From positions 1 through 64,000 of the forward strand of contig NZ_AOHZ01000111.1 of assembly GCF_000337215.1 (NCBI RefSeq): DNA of 64,000 nt, given 5' to 3'. The notes under the pieces were generated by a model, which was not told where the DNA came from, made no database searches, and was given only the letters and a program-made list of their open reading frames with translations. The stretch is from Natronolimnohabitans innermongolicus JCM 12255. GTDB taxonomy: Archaea > Halobacteriota > Halobacteria > Halobacteriales > Natrialbaceae. A program made the translations under genes and the position numbers. Below are positions 17,732-25,829 of this stretch, in pieces; position 1 is the first letter of the stretch; the number at the start of each line of letters is the position of its first letter.

Positions 17732-18175
17732 ATGGATCGAGTCGAATTCGTTTACACGCTTGGGATGTCCGAAGCGGAGGTCGAAACGCACCTCGAACGC
17801 GTCGAGACCGGCGTTCTCTCGCTCGCGTCGGACGACGACGCGTACGCGATTCCCGTCGCCCACCACTACGAGGACGGGTCGCTCTACGTCCGCCTGTCGA
17901 CCGACGGCTCGAGCACGAAGCTGTCGTACCTCGAGGAGACCGAAACCGCGTGTCTCACGCTGTACGACGTCGACGTGTCCGGGGACTCCTGGAGCGTCGT
18001 CGTTACCGGGCCGCTCCGGCAACTCAGCGACTCCGAGCGCGAGGCGTTCGACGCGGCGGCGGTCAACGAATCGTTCCTCGAGTTGCGGGTCTTCGACGAG
18101 GATATCGAGGCGATCGACCTCGAGATCTACGAACTCGAAATCGAGACGATCGCCGGTCGGAAAACGGGGGCGTAA
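17732..18175 (+). CDS. pyridoxamine 5'-phosphate oxidase-like (FMN-binding split barrel)
   Basis: The 147-residue product resembles the PNPOx-like flavin-binding family common in haloarchaea: AYAIPVAHHYEDGSLYVRLS (strands around the flavin) followed by KLSYLEETETACLTLYDVD and SVVVTGPLRQL. The start is the ATG at 17732 because ATTCATACC, a TATA-like element, lies about 28 bases before it; the frame is open 96 bases further up. Substrate is unknown; such proteins bind FMN, F420 or haem. It is divergent from the trx genes. Confidence 0.75.
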   Translation: MDRVEFVYTLGMSEAEVETHLERVETGVLSLASDDDAYAIPVAHHYEDGSLYVRLSTDGSSTKLSYLEETETACLTLYDVDVSGDSWSVVVTGPLRQLSDSEREAFDAAAVNESFLELRVFDEDIEAIDLEIYELEIETIAGRKTGA

Positions 18176-18242
18176 CGGTCGAAAACTGTCGGCGAAACGT
18201 GGAGTACGAACCACGCTGTGTTACAGGACGTGTGGGAAGTTT

Positions 18243-18275
18243 GTTTTATCTGCACAATATACGCGCGCAAACGTG
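18243..18275 (+). promoter_or_regulatory. orphan promoter with operator in a convergent gap
   Basis: GTTTTATC (about 18243-18250) looks like a TATA box and TGCACAATATA (18251-18261) directly follows it, matching the element seen at other promoters in this island. No protein gene starts downstream before the convergent CBS gene; a GTG at 18273 opens only a 19-codon frame. The gap 18176-18417 is otherwise empty, so a small RNA or micropeptide is possible. Confidence 0.35.
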
Positions 18276-18417
18276 TCGGCCACACCGTACCGTCGGTACC
18301 GCACGCTCATACTGTCGGACACCAGTCAGTGAGACGTCGGTCACGAATTCGCGGTCGTCTCCGACGGTGACGACCGCAGTAGCGCGACCGATCGTCAACT
18401 CGTGCTGTCCGGCAGTA

Positions 18418-18840
18418 TCAGTAGGGCGGTCGCTGTGCTCGAACGACGGCGGCGAGTTGCTGGTGTTCGTCTGCGAGCAGTTCGTTCAGGTCGTCGACAG
18501 TGATGATCCCCGCCAGTTCGCCGCCGGAATCGACGACGGGAAGCCGACGAACCCCGTGTTCGCTCATCAGTTCGGTCGCCTTGTAGAATCCGGCGCCGCG
18601 ATCGATCGTACACAGGTCGGTCGACATAACGTCCTCGGCGGTGAGGTCGTTCGGATCCGCGCCGCTCGCGATGACTTCGAGGGTGAGGTCGCGGTCGGTG
18701 ACGATACCGACGGGTTCGCCGTCGTCGGAAATCACGACGCTTCCGACGCTCTCCGCTTGCATCGTCGTCGCGAGTTCCTGGACTGACGTATCCGTCGCCG
18801 CGGTAACGACGTCGCTTCGGGCAAGGTTGTCGACTGGCAT
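18418..18840 (-). CDS. CBS-domain pair protein
   Basis: The 140-residue protein is two CBS repeats: VGSVVISDDGEPVGIVTDRDLTLEVI (about residues 32-57) and VRRLPVVDSGGELAGIITVDDLNELL (about residues 99-124), which form a Bateman module that binds adenine nucleotides or SAM. It has no effector domain, so it probably regulates a partner protein. The start at 18840 follows a TATA-like GTATTATACG (about 18868-18878). It sits next to the island regulator on the same strand but 188 bases away. Confidence 0.85.
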   Translation of the reverse strand: MPVDNLARSDVVTAATDTSVQELATTMQAESVGSVVISDDGEPVGIVTDRDLTLEVIASGADPNDLTAEDVMSTDLCTIDRGAGFYKATELMSEHGVRRLPVVDSGGELAGIITVDDLNELLADEHQQLAAVVRAQRPPY

Positions 18841-19028
18841 GGGTCGGGTATTTCTCCCCACGCTCGAGCGTATAATACTGTGTGGTGTCAGCCCGGCCAC
18901 AGAGCAGTCACGCCCGGAGCAGTTCGCTACCAGCGGTCGGTTCAGACGCTCGTCACGATTGCCTGCGTGGACGCCACAGTAGTGTTGAGGTACCGCCGTT
19001 TCGACACCGACGCAGCGAATCGGACCGA

Positions 19029-19433
19029 TCAGCTCTCGGCCATCGCCGGCTCGCTCTCGACGTGGTCGTACTTGTCCTCGAACTCCTGGATGAGCTGGCC
19101 CATCTTGGCGTACCAGTCGTTTAGCATCCGCTGCATGTCGTTTGCGATCTGCGTCGGATCGGTCGGATAGTAGACGTGGTAGTAGCCGCCCTGGTCGTAG
19201 TTGACCTGCTCTTTCTGGATGAAGCCGCTCTGGAGCAGCCGCTGGATCGAGCGGTAGGCCGTCGAACGCTCGCGGTCGACGCGCTCGGCGACCTCGTCGA
19301 TCGTCAGCGGCTCGTCGCTTTCGACCATCGCCCGGAAGCAGTCCTTGTCCAGTTGCTTGAGTCCGTGAATACACTCCAGCAACCCTTCGCACTCCATATC
19401 TTGCTGAAGTTGTTCTGCCATCGAATTAGCCAT
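19029..19433 (-). CDS. winged-helix regulator with N-terminal cysteines
   Basis: The 134-residue protein has three Cys near the N-terminus (C15, C21, C32, in DMECEGLLEC and DKDCF), then a winged helix (LTIDEVAERVDRERSTAYRSIQRLLQSGFIQKEQV, about residues 43-77) with a Tyr-rich wing (YDQGGYYHVYYP), and a C-terminal amphipathic helix (ANDMQRMLNDWYAKMGQLIQEFEDKY) likely for dimerisation. It resembles TrmB/MarR-like haloarchaeal regulators. The Cys set could sense persulfide, disulfide or a metal. Start is the ATG at 19433, about 30 bases from TATAAGG. Its own promoter carries the element repeated across this island, so it is the best candidate for the local regulator and for autoregulation. Confidence 0.75.
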   Translation of the reverse strand: MANSMAEQLQQDMECEGLLECIHGLKQLDKDCFRAMVESDEPLTIDEVAERVDRERSTAYRSIQRLLQSGFIQKEQVNYDQGGYYHVYYPTDPTQIANDMQRMLNDWYAKMGQLIQEFEDKYDHVESEPAMAES

Positions 19434-19460
19434 GGTAGCTATACCGAGGGGCCCAACGGG

Positions 19461-19488
19461 TATAAGGGTTATGCGAATATTGTGCAAT
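19461..19488 (-). promoter_or_regulatory. promoter and operator of the cysteine-bearing regulator
   Basis: The TATA element (complement of TATAAGG, 19461-19467) lies about 30 bases before the regulator ATG. AATATTGTGCAAT (19476-19488) sits nine bases further upstream, against the BRE position. Its core ATTGTGCAAT is a near-perfect palindrome (ATTG-TG-CAAT). Confidence 0.5.
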
Positions 19489-19957
19489 TGTGTTGTGCCG
19501 CCGTCTCAGAACCTCTCAGTACGAATCCAGCAGTGGCTTCGGCTATTCGAGATCGTCGCACTCGATCAACCGAACGCTGACACAACGTGTGTCTACAGGC
19601 TGAACAGGGCGAGTGCCTCGGGGCTTGCCCCCGAGGTACTTCACGTGCGTATAGTACGAAACTCTCGCTCCACTCGACTCTCTCACGGCTGACGTCGTGG
19701 TCTCCCGCCTGTGACTCCTGTAACAATTTCCGGTCACAGGTGCGTTGACGACTCGAGTTAGGTTCCGGTTGACCATCGGAACGAACCGTAAAACGCCGCA
19801 CGCGGCGGCGAGTAGCGGCGCCCAGAGAAGCGTAGACGATATTGTGGGTTGTGCACATAGGGCAATAGCGGTGCACCGTTACCGAACAAGTCGCACAGAC
19901 GTGTGAAGGCCGTCCAGCGGAACACCCGGTTCGCGCTCGAGCGACGCAATCGACCGC
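19489..19957. other. gene-free gap with GC hairpin and an operator-like site
   Basis: CCTCGGGG (19616-19623) and CCCCGAGG (19629-19636) form a perfect eight-base stem with a CTTGC loop; similar hairpins occur in the ends of IS200/IS605-like elements, but no transposase remains here. GATATTGTGGGTTGTGCACA (19838-19857) resembles the island operator. I see no credible gene in this 470-base stretch. Confidence 0.3.
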
Positions 19958-21886
19958 TCAGTCGTGTGGGTGGAACCGTTTGACCGCACGGTCGACGGCC
20001 TCGGTTTGGCCGAGGAACGTCACCCGGTCGCCGTCCCGGAGTTCGTGGTCGCCGGTCGGGACTTCGGTCGCGCCGTCGCGATGGGTGAGCAAGCCGACGA
20101 TGACCCCGTCGGGGATTTCGGCGTTGAGTTCGGCGATCGTTTTCCCGACGAGATCCGTCGCCGTCACTTCGATCTCCTGGACGTCGCCAGTGCGGCCGAG
20201 TTCGTTCATCCACGCCGACAGCGACGGCCGTTCGAGGACGTTTTCGAGCGACCACGCGGTCGCCATCGAGAGGTCGATCGCGTGGACGCCGAGCGATTCG
20301 AAGGCGTCGACGTTGTCGGGCTGATTGACTCGCGACGCGACCTGTTCGACGTCGAAGGTCGTCTTGGCGAGCTGGCAGACCAGCAAGTTGACGTCGTCGT
20401 CGGGCGTGGTCGCGATGACCGTTTTCGCGCCGTCCGCGCCCGCACGTTCGAGAACGTCGGCGCTGGTTCCGTCGCCCTCGAGCGCGCTGAGGCCGCGCTT
20501 GCGGGCCGTTTCGACCGCGTCGGGATCGTGATCGACGAGGAGTACGTTTTCGCCGTCCTGTTCGAGCCGTTCTGCGAGGGACAGGCCGACCCGTCCCCCG
20601 CCAATGAGTATCGTGCGCATGGGTGAAACGTCGAGGTAGTTCGCGATCTGGCGCGCGAGGCCGGCCTGGAGGACGACCGTCGCGAAGATGATGAGAAAGA
20701 CGGTTCCGGCGAGCAACTGGGCTTCCTGTGGCCGGCCGAGCGCCTGCAGTTCGACGGCAAAGAGCGTCGCGACGCTGGCGGGGATGATCCCGCGCGGACC
20801 GACGGCGCTCAGGAAGAGCCGTTCGTTGCGCGTAAACCGTGCGTTCGTCGTCGAAAGATAGATGACGGCCGGTCGGAGCACCACGGAAATCGCGACGACG
20901 ACGGCGAGTCCGGCCAGTCCGAGCGCCCGGATATCGCCGAAGTCGATCAGCGCCGCGAGCGCGACGAAGACGAACGAAAGGACGACGACCGAGAGGTCGT
21001 CGAGGAAGTCGATCACGTCCTCGTGATAGGGGAGATCGACGTTTCCGAGTGCAAATCCGGCCATCGCGGCGGCGGCGATACCCGTCTCGCTGGCGATCGT
21101 TTCGGCGCCGGCGTACGCGACGACGATTCCGGCGAGGACGATCAACCGGGCGTGAAGCGGTGCCGAACACGGCCTGGACCGCCCGCGATCGAGGAGTAGC
21201 CACACGACGGCGGCGACGATCGCACCGAACGCGAGTCCGATGACCAGCCGCATCGCGAAGTCGCCGACGAGCGCGGCCGGGGTTCCGTTGCCCGCGACGA
21301 GCACTTCGAAGACAGCGACCACCAGGATCGCCGCGGTCACGTCGTTGATGATCCCTTCACCCTCGAGAACGGACGCAACGTGGTCTCTGACGGTAACGAC
21401 CTGGAGGATGGGACCGACCACCGTCGGACCGGTTGCGATCAACAGTGCACCGACCAGCAGGCCGACCTCGAGGCTGGTCTCGAGGAAGACGACGACCGCG
21501 GCCGCCGTCCCGAGCCAGGTGATCGCCGCGCCGACGGTGACGAGTCGGGTCAGCGCCGTCGGACTCTCGCGGAGTTTCTCGAGGCGGAGGTGGTAGCCAC
21601 CCTCGAAGAGGATGATCGCGACGCTGACGCCGACCATCGCCGAGAGCCCGCCGCCGAACGTCTCTCGAGAGACGACGCCGAGCACCTCGGGGCCGATCGC
21701 GATCCCCGCGACGATCAAAAAGAGGACGCTCGGGATCTGCAGCCGGTCCGCGAGGACGCGAGAGGCGACGCCGAGTGCCAGAACGAGTGCGACAATCGCG
21801 ACGAGACTCACGGCTGTGTACGTTTCGAGCCGAGTGTGTGGTGCCCGTTTCGGCCGTACGGGTGGTTCGACGACTCCATCAGTCAC
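19958..21886 (-). CDS. CPA1-type cation/proton antiporter with TrkA (RCK) domain
   Basis: The 642-residue protein has about 12 hydrophobic segments of a NhaP/CPA antiporter, including GLLVGALLIATGPTVVGPIL and EGEGIINDVTAAI (the family's Asp motif), followed near residue 425 by an RCK domain (MRTILIGGGRVGLSLAERL, then VDHDPDAVETARKRG) and an RCK-C tail. It would exchange Na+ or K+ for protons, gated by a nucleotide. The GTG start overlaps the tail of the TauE-type gene by eight bases, so it belongs to the operon that begins with the 49-residue membrane protein. Confidence 0.87.
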   Translation of the reverse strand: MTDGVVEPPVRPKRAPHTRLETYTAVSLVAIVALVLALGVASRVLADRLQIPSVLFLIVAGIAIGPEVLGVVSRETFGGGLSAMVGVSVAIILFEGGYHLRLEKLRESPTALTRLVTVGAAITWLGTAAAVVVFLETSLEVGLLVGALLIATGPTVVGPILQVVTVRDHVASVLEGEGIINDVTAAILVVAVFEVLVAGNGTPAALVGDFAMRLVIGLAFGAIVAAVVWLLLDRGRSRPCSAPLHARLIVLAGIVVAYAGAETIASETGIAAAAMAGFALGNVDLPYHEDVIDFLDDLSVVVLSFVFVALAALIDFGDIRALGLAGLAVVVAISVVLRPAVIYLSTTNARFTRNERLFLSAVGPRGIIPASVATLFAVELQALGRPQEAQLLAGTVFLIIFATVVLQAGLARQIANYLDVSPMRTILIGGGRVGLSLAERLEQDGENVLLVDHDPDAVETARKRGLSALEGDGTSADVLERAGADGAKTVIATTPDDDVNLLVCQLAKTTFDVEQVASRVNQPDNVDAFESLGVHAIDLSMATAWSLENVLERPSLSAWMNELGRTGDVQEIEVTATDLVGKTIAELNAEIPDGVIVGLLTHRDGATEVPTGDHELRDGDRVTFLGQTEAVDRAVKRFHPHD

Positions 21887-22910
21887 CCCCGTCGGGAGTC
21901 GCGCGTGCGTCCGATTCGGCTGCGCCGATCGACTGGATAACCTGATAGAGGATCATCGAGGCGACGAAGAACGACGAGCCGACGAGCAGGAGGACGCTCA
22001 CCAGATCGAGCGCGCCGGTCCCGAGCCAGTTTGCGAGTTCGCTCAGGGCGATCCCGGCGCTGGCGAGCACCATCATGATGCCGAAGTAGATGATGACGTC
22101 GTCTTCTTCGACCATCGTCGTCGCCGCCGAGCCGATACGGGCGCCAAGTGCGCTACCGACCAGCAGCAAGGAGACGACCGTCAGGTCGACGCTGCCGGAC
22201 ATTCCGTAGGTGAACGTGCCGAACGCACCCGAGAACAGCCCGGCGAACAGGCTGGTCCCGACGGCGGCGGTCAGCGGCGTCCCGATCAGGTAGTAGATCG
22301 CGGGCATGCGGATGAATCCGCCACCGACGCCGATGAGGCCGGAGATGAGGCCGACGCTCCCGCCGGCACCGCCGATCGTCCACAGCGACGCCCGGCCGCC
22401 GGAGGTCAGGTTGATCATCGGCGGCACGTTGTACGACTGGATCTTCTGGCCGACCGCCGGGATCTCGTCGTCGTCGACGTCGTCTTCGCCCTCGGCTTCG
22501 TCCTCGTCGTCGAGTTTGGACGCACGGCGTAGGAACAGCGCGCCGATCCCCGCAAGCAAGACGACGTACGCGATGCCCGTGACGAGATTGGCGATTCCCA
22601 GCGCTTCCAGACCGAACACGAGTCGACTCCCGAGTTCGATCCCGATCGAGAGGACGACGAACAGGATCGCGCCGAGTTTGTAGTCGACCTGCCCGACGTC
22701 GTAGTGTTTCAGGACGGCGATCACGGACGTCCCGAAGTAAAACGCCAGCCCGCTGCCGATCGCGACTGAGGCGGGATAGTCGAGGATCAACAGGGTCGGC
22801 GTAATCAAGAAGGAACCGCCCATCCCGAAGAAGCCGAACAGCACTCCGACCATGAAGCCGAAGCTCACGAACAGGGCCAACAGCGGCAGGCTGAGTCCCA
22901 GGAACTCCAT
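21879..22910 (-). CDS. TauE/SafE-family sulfite or sulfonate exporter
   Basis: The 343-residue membrane protein has two homologous halves, each with the TauE glycine motif: FGFFGMGGSFLITPTLLIL near residue 25 and GLIGVGGGFIRMPAIYYLIG near residue 190. The halves are separated by an acidic cytoplasmic loop (SKLDDEDEAEGEDDVDDDEIP). TauE/SafE proteins export sulfite, sulfonates or related anions, fitting the sulfur genes nearby. It starts directly after the stop of the 49-residue gene and overlaps the antiporter gene. Confidence 0.87.
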   Translation of the reverse strand: MEFLGLSLPLLALFVSFGFMVGVLFGFFGMGGSFLITPTLLILDYPASVAIGSGLAFYFGTSVIAVLKHYDVGQVDYKLGAILFVVLSIGIELGSRLVFGLEALGIANLVTGIAYVVLLAGIGALFLRRASKLDDEDEAEGEDDVDDDEIPAVGQKIQSYNVPPMINLTSGGRASLWTIGGAGGSVGLISGLIGVGGGFIRMPAIYYLIGTPLTAAVGTSLFAGLFSGAFGTFTYGMSGSVDLTVVSLLLVGSALGARIGSAATTMVEEDDVIIYFGIMMVLASAGIALSELANWLGTGALDLVSVLLLVGSSFFVASMILYQVIQSIGAAESDARATPDGGD

Positions 22911-23060
22911 CTATCGTGCGTTGGCGATCGTCTCGATCAGCGGCGTTGCGACTCGCTCGAGGGCGCCGTACCCGACGTAGAGGGCGACCGCCTGGGCGAG
23001 GATAACGCCCACGAGGAGCGTTGCCTGTACCGGTGCGGGGAGGGCTGCGGCCTCGATCAT
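22911..23060 (-). CDS. 49-residue membrane protein partnered with TauE
   Basis: The frame encodes a short start (MIEAAALPAPVQATLL), one transmembrane segment (about residues 12-32, LVGVILAQAVALYVGYG) and a tail ending ETIANAR. GGAGGT at 23069-23074 lies eight bases before the ATG, and the stop codon directly abuts the TauE start, so it is well placed for translation. I believe similar tiny proteins precede TauE genes in other haloarchaea (possibly the family called DUF7512, from memory). It could assemble with or regulate the exporter. Confidence 0.7.
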   Translation of the reverse strand: MIEAAALPAPVQATLLVGVILAQAVALYVGYGALERVATPLIETIANAR

Positions 23061-23136
23061 GCGCCCCGACCTCCATTCGTCTTCGATAGTGTGCGGGTCA
23101 TGGATTGCTACTCACTACTCTCTATTCGGAGAGTGC

Positions 23137-23170
23137 GTATAACGCTTTTGGGACTGTCGCACAATATTAC
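23137..23170 (-). promoter_or_regulatory. promoter and operator of the TauE operon
   Basis: A TATA element (complement of GTATAAC, 23137-23143) is followed upstream by GCACAATATTAC (23159-23170), a good match to the island element. The predicted start of transcription gives a leader of about 50 bases, consistent with the Shine-Dalgarno site in front of the small gene. Confidence 0.45.
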
Positions 23171-23200
23171 TGCAGAGTATGTAACGGCTAACCCATGGAA

Positions 23201-23225
23201 ATATCTGTATAGGTTATGCAGATAT
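23201..23225. promoter_or_regulatory. perfect inverted repeat with 11-base spacer
   Basis: ATATCTG (23201-23207) and CAGATAT (23219-23225) are exact inverted arms 11 bases apart, the layout of a dimeric regulator site. It is in the 540-base gap between the TauE operon and the SHOCT gene; TGGCACAATAGTCC (23363-23376) in the same gap resembles the island operator. No gene is apparent in the rest of the gap, which is unusually AT-rich at 23160-23350. Confidence 0.4.
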
Positions 23226-23598
23226 AGCGCCGATGCTGTCCCTCTCGGATCGCACTGGTGGGTCGTACTACTTCTATGATTAGTTTTGGCGGAATTGTCA
23301 TAAAGATAATAGCAGATAATTCACTGTGCTAACAGACGGTGCAGTGATGAATGTGTACAAAATGGCACAATAGTCCAACGCAAACGGTGGACCGTTCACC
23401 GAACTCCACTAACTTGGGCAGACACGGTCATCGCTGGGACTGCTCCGCGGCCATTCCTGTGACTTCTCGCTCGAGTGACCGAACGGACCGTTCGTCCCGA
23501 CGGTCTGAGGGAGACGGCACCCTTCGACCGGTAACGCTATTGCGAATTCAACGGAATTGTGACCGAGCTTTATGCCCGACTCGGGTGAACTGTTCCGT

Positions 23599-23952
23599 AT
23601 GGCCACCAATACGACGTTCCTCCGAGCCGTGTTACTCGTCATCGCGCTCGTCGTGCTCGTTCCGCTGGTAATGATGGCCGTCGCGTGGCCGACGATGGGC
23701 ATGTGGGGCGGCGGACACGCATGGAACGACAGCACGTGGACCGGCCACGGTGGGACGGGAATGTGGCTGTTGAGTTGGCTCCCCCTTCTGTTGCTTCTCG
23801 CCGTCGGTTACCTGGTGTACAGAGCCGCCGTCCACTCGACGCGATCCGAGGACGATCCGGCGCTCGAGGAACTCCGCCTCGCGTACGCTCGTGGTGATCT
23901 CTCCGACGAGGAGTTCGAACAACGGCGCGAACGACTCCAGCGAGAAGAGTAA
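23599..23952 (+). CDS. SHOCT-domain membrane protein
   Basis: The 117-residue product has two transmembrane segments (about residues 8-32 and 56-77) joined by a Gly/Trp/His-rich loop (GMWGGGHAWNDSTWTGHGGTGMW) and ends in a SHOCT motif (ALEELRLAYARGDLSDEEFEQRRERL). SHOCT tails are thought to help oligomerisation. The His/Met/Trp-rich loop might bind a metal. I start at the ATG at 23599, with TATA-like GCTTTATG about 28 bases upstream. Its role in the sulfur island is unknown. Confidence 0.75.
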   Translation: MATNTTFLRAVLLVIALVVLVPLVMMAVAWPTMGMWGGGHAWNDSTWTGHGGTGMWLLSWLPLLLLLAVGYLVYRAAVHSTRSEDDPALEELRLAYARGDLSDEEFEQRRERLQREE

Positions 23953-23977
23953 GCGAAACGACGGAACGTGGCGTCGA

Positions 23978-24325
23978 TCAGCCGATCGTCAGCACGCGGT
24001 CGGACGACGTCACGATCTCGAGAAGGTCCGACATCGTCGACATCGAGCAGTACTCGCTCTCCTCGCTGTTGCGAATCTCGAGACACGTCCCGCACGCTTG
24101 CAGGTCGCCGCCGGCGTCGACGAACGCTTCCATCCGGTCGCGGACATCGAACTGCTCGTCGGTGATCTCCTCGGCCTCGACACCCTCGCCGAGGAGAAAC
24201 ACGGAGACGTCGTGGCCGTCCTCGGCGGCCGTGATACCGAGTCGAAGCGCGTTCCAGGCGCGTTCGGAATCTGCGGTCTCGAGGACGATACCGATCCGTT
24301 CGGTCGCTGCATCCTGTTCAGACAT
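23978..24325 (-). CDS. DsrE/DsrF-like sulfur-relay protein
   Basis: The 115-residue protein has the DsrE fold: RIGIVLETADSERAWNALRLGITAAEDGHDVSVFLLGEGVE, then DAGGDLQACGTCLEIRN with a CGTC pair near residue 80 in the position of the catalytic DsrE cysteine. Such proteins carry persulfide sulfur. The start at 24325 follows TATA-like TAATTTATAG (about 24347-24357). ACACAATTATG overlaps the start and may be a weak form of the island operator. It converges with the SHOCT gene. Confidence 0.82.
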   Translation of the reverse strand: MSEQDAATERIGIVLETADSERAWNALRLGITAAEDGHDVSVFLLGEGVEAEEITDEQFDVRDRMEAFVDAGGDLQACGTCLEIRNSEESEYCSMSTMSDLLEIVTSSDRVLTIG

Positions 24326-24495
24326 AATTGTGTGTAGGATTCCCAAGTCTATAAATTACTGGGTCGATGCCGATCCAATCCGCGGACGGACACACAGCGA
24401 GAACGCACACGGAGCGGGCTGACGTCCGCCGGTGCCAGCGCAACCGCTGGACGGGTCGCGATTCCATTCGGAACGGATCCGTGTGCGAGACGACG

Positions 24496-25692
24496 CTAGG
24501 CCGCGCAGTTGTTCGGCCCCAACTCGAGTTCCGTCGCTTCCGACTCGTCGTCGACCGGGTCTCGACCCGAATTGATCTCGATGACCCGCTCGTAGTTCGG
24601 GGGCTTGTCGGGCGCGTTCTCGGTCAGTCGCGCCACGAACTCGTCCTCGTCCAGCCCGAGCAGTTCGAGGTCCGAACGCAGCGTTCCGAGTCGTTCGGCG
24701 ATCGGATCGCCGGGCGAGCCGACCCCGTAGCGGTTCTCTTCCGACACCGAGACGTGGCCCGGACAGATTCGCGTCTCGTCGGGGAGCTCGAGGATCGTCT
24801 CGTGGAGCGTCTCGTAGAGGAGTTCGGCGCCCTTCGAGGCGTCCGCGGGAATAGCGGTTTCACCGCTCTGCTCGTCCGAGGCGCTGTGCGCCTCGCTATC
24901 GCCGAACTGGAGCTCCGTCCGGCCGACCGACTCGACGAACAGCGTGTCGCCGGTCAGCAGCGCCTCGCCGTCGACGAGGTAGTTTACCATATCGGACGTG
25001 TGACCCGGCGCGTGGAGCGCCTCGATTTCGATCTCGCCGACCTCGATCGTTTCGCCGTCCGCGAGCGGTTCGAACACGTATTCGACGTCCCGTTCGGCCG
25101 CGTGTTCGCCGAGGTGATAGGGAACGTCGAGTTCGTCCGCCAGTTGCCGGCCGCCAGAGATGTGATCGGCGTGAATGTGCGTGTCGAGAACGCGCTCGAT
25201 GGTGAGTCCAGCGTCTGCGGCGGCGATTTTGAACCGGTCCGTCTGTCGAGTCGGATCAACGACGACCGCTCGGCCGGACGACGCCGAACCGACGACGTAG
25301 CCGAGACAGCCCTTCGCTCGGCGCTGTAGCTGAATAACGACGAGATCGTCGCGCTCGGTCTCGAGCGGGACGACCTCGTACACTTTGCTCCAGTCTTCCA
25401 TCCCGCCTTTCACGACGGAGACGTCGTCGTATCCTCGTTGCTGTAACTCGAACGCGAACGGCGTCGACGTCAGCCCCTTGCCGCAGATGGCGACGATCGA
25501 GTCGCCGTTCTCGGCCCCGATGTGCTCGAGTCGGTCGTCCGAGAGTTCGTCCTCGGGTCCGAACGGGACGTTCGTCGCGCCGTGGATTCTCCAGCCCTCG
25601 TAACTGTCCTCGGGACGCGTATCGATCAGCGTGAACGATTCCTCGGAATCGAGCTTCGCCGCGAGGTCGTTCGCAGATATCTGGGTCACCAT
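24496..25692 (-). CDS. rhodanese-MBL fusion (persulfide dioxygenase type)
   Basis: The 398-residue protein joins an N-terminal rhodanese domain with active-site loop ICGKGLTST (about residues 81-89) to a metallo-beta-lactamase domain with all persulfide-dioxygenase ligands: THIHADHISGG, HAPGHTSDM, TGDTLFVESVGRTELQ and CPGHVS. ETHE1-type enzymes oxidise glutathione-like persulfides to sulfite; haloarchaea would use another thiol. The tail is LELGPNNCAA, shared with two other fusions in this window. Start at 25692 is chosen because the further upstream frame runs through the promoter. Confidence 0.85.
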   Translation of the reverse strand: MVTQISANDLAAKLDSEESFTLIDTRPEDSYEGWRIHGATNVPFGPEDELSDDRLEHIGAENGDSIVAICGKGLTSTPFAFELQQRGYDDVSVVKGGMEDWSKVYEVVPLETERDDLVVIQLQRRAKGCLGYVVGSASSGRAVVVDPTRQTDRFKIAAADAGLTIERVLDTHIHADHISGGRQLADELDVPYHLGEHAAERDVEYVFEPLADGETIEVGEIEIEALHAPGHTSDMVNYLVDGEALLTGDTLFVESVGRTELQFGDSEAHSASDEQSGETAIPADASKGAELLYETLHETILELPDETRICPGHVSVSEENRYGVGSPGDPIAERLGTLRSDLELLGLDEDEFVARLTENAPDKPPNYERVIEINSGRDPVDDESEATELELGPNNCAA

Positions 25693-25710
25693 TGGAATTG
25701 CTCTACAAGA

Positions 25711-25737
25711 CCATATCGGCGGAGTGCCAATAGTGTT
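25711..25737 (-). promoter_or_regulatory. promoter with operator-like site of the rhodanese-MBL gene
   Basis: GTGCCAATAGTGTT (25724-25737) lies 32-45 bases before the start at 25692, beside a weak TATA-like GATATG on the minus strand. It shares GTGCCAATA with the trxA upstream site (17644-17659) and is a more distant match to the TGCACAATAT form. Confidence 0.35.
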
Positions 25738-25829
25738 CATCCCTGCAAAGACATCCGCGAGCGAACGAACAACCCAGCACTCTCGGCGACGACACCCACG
25801 CAGACGCCAAACTCGGGAGAGCGAGACCG

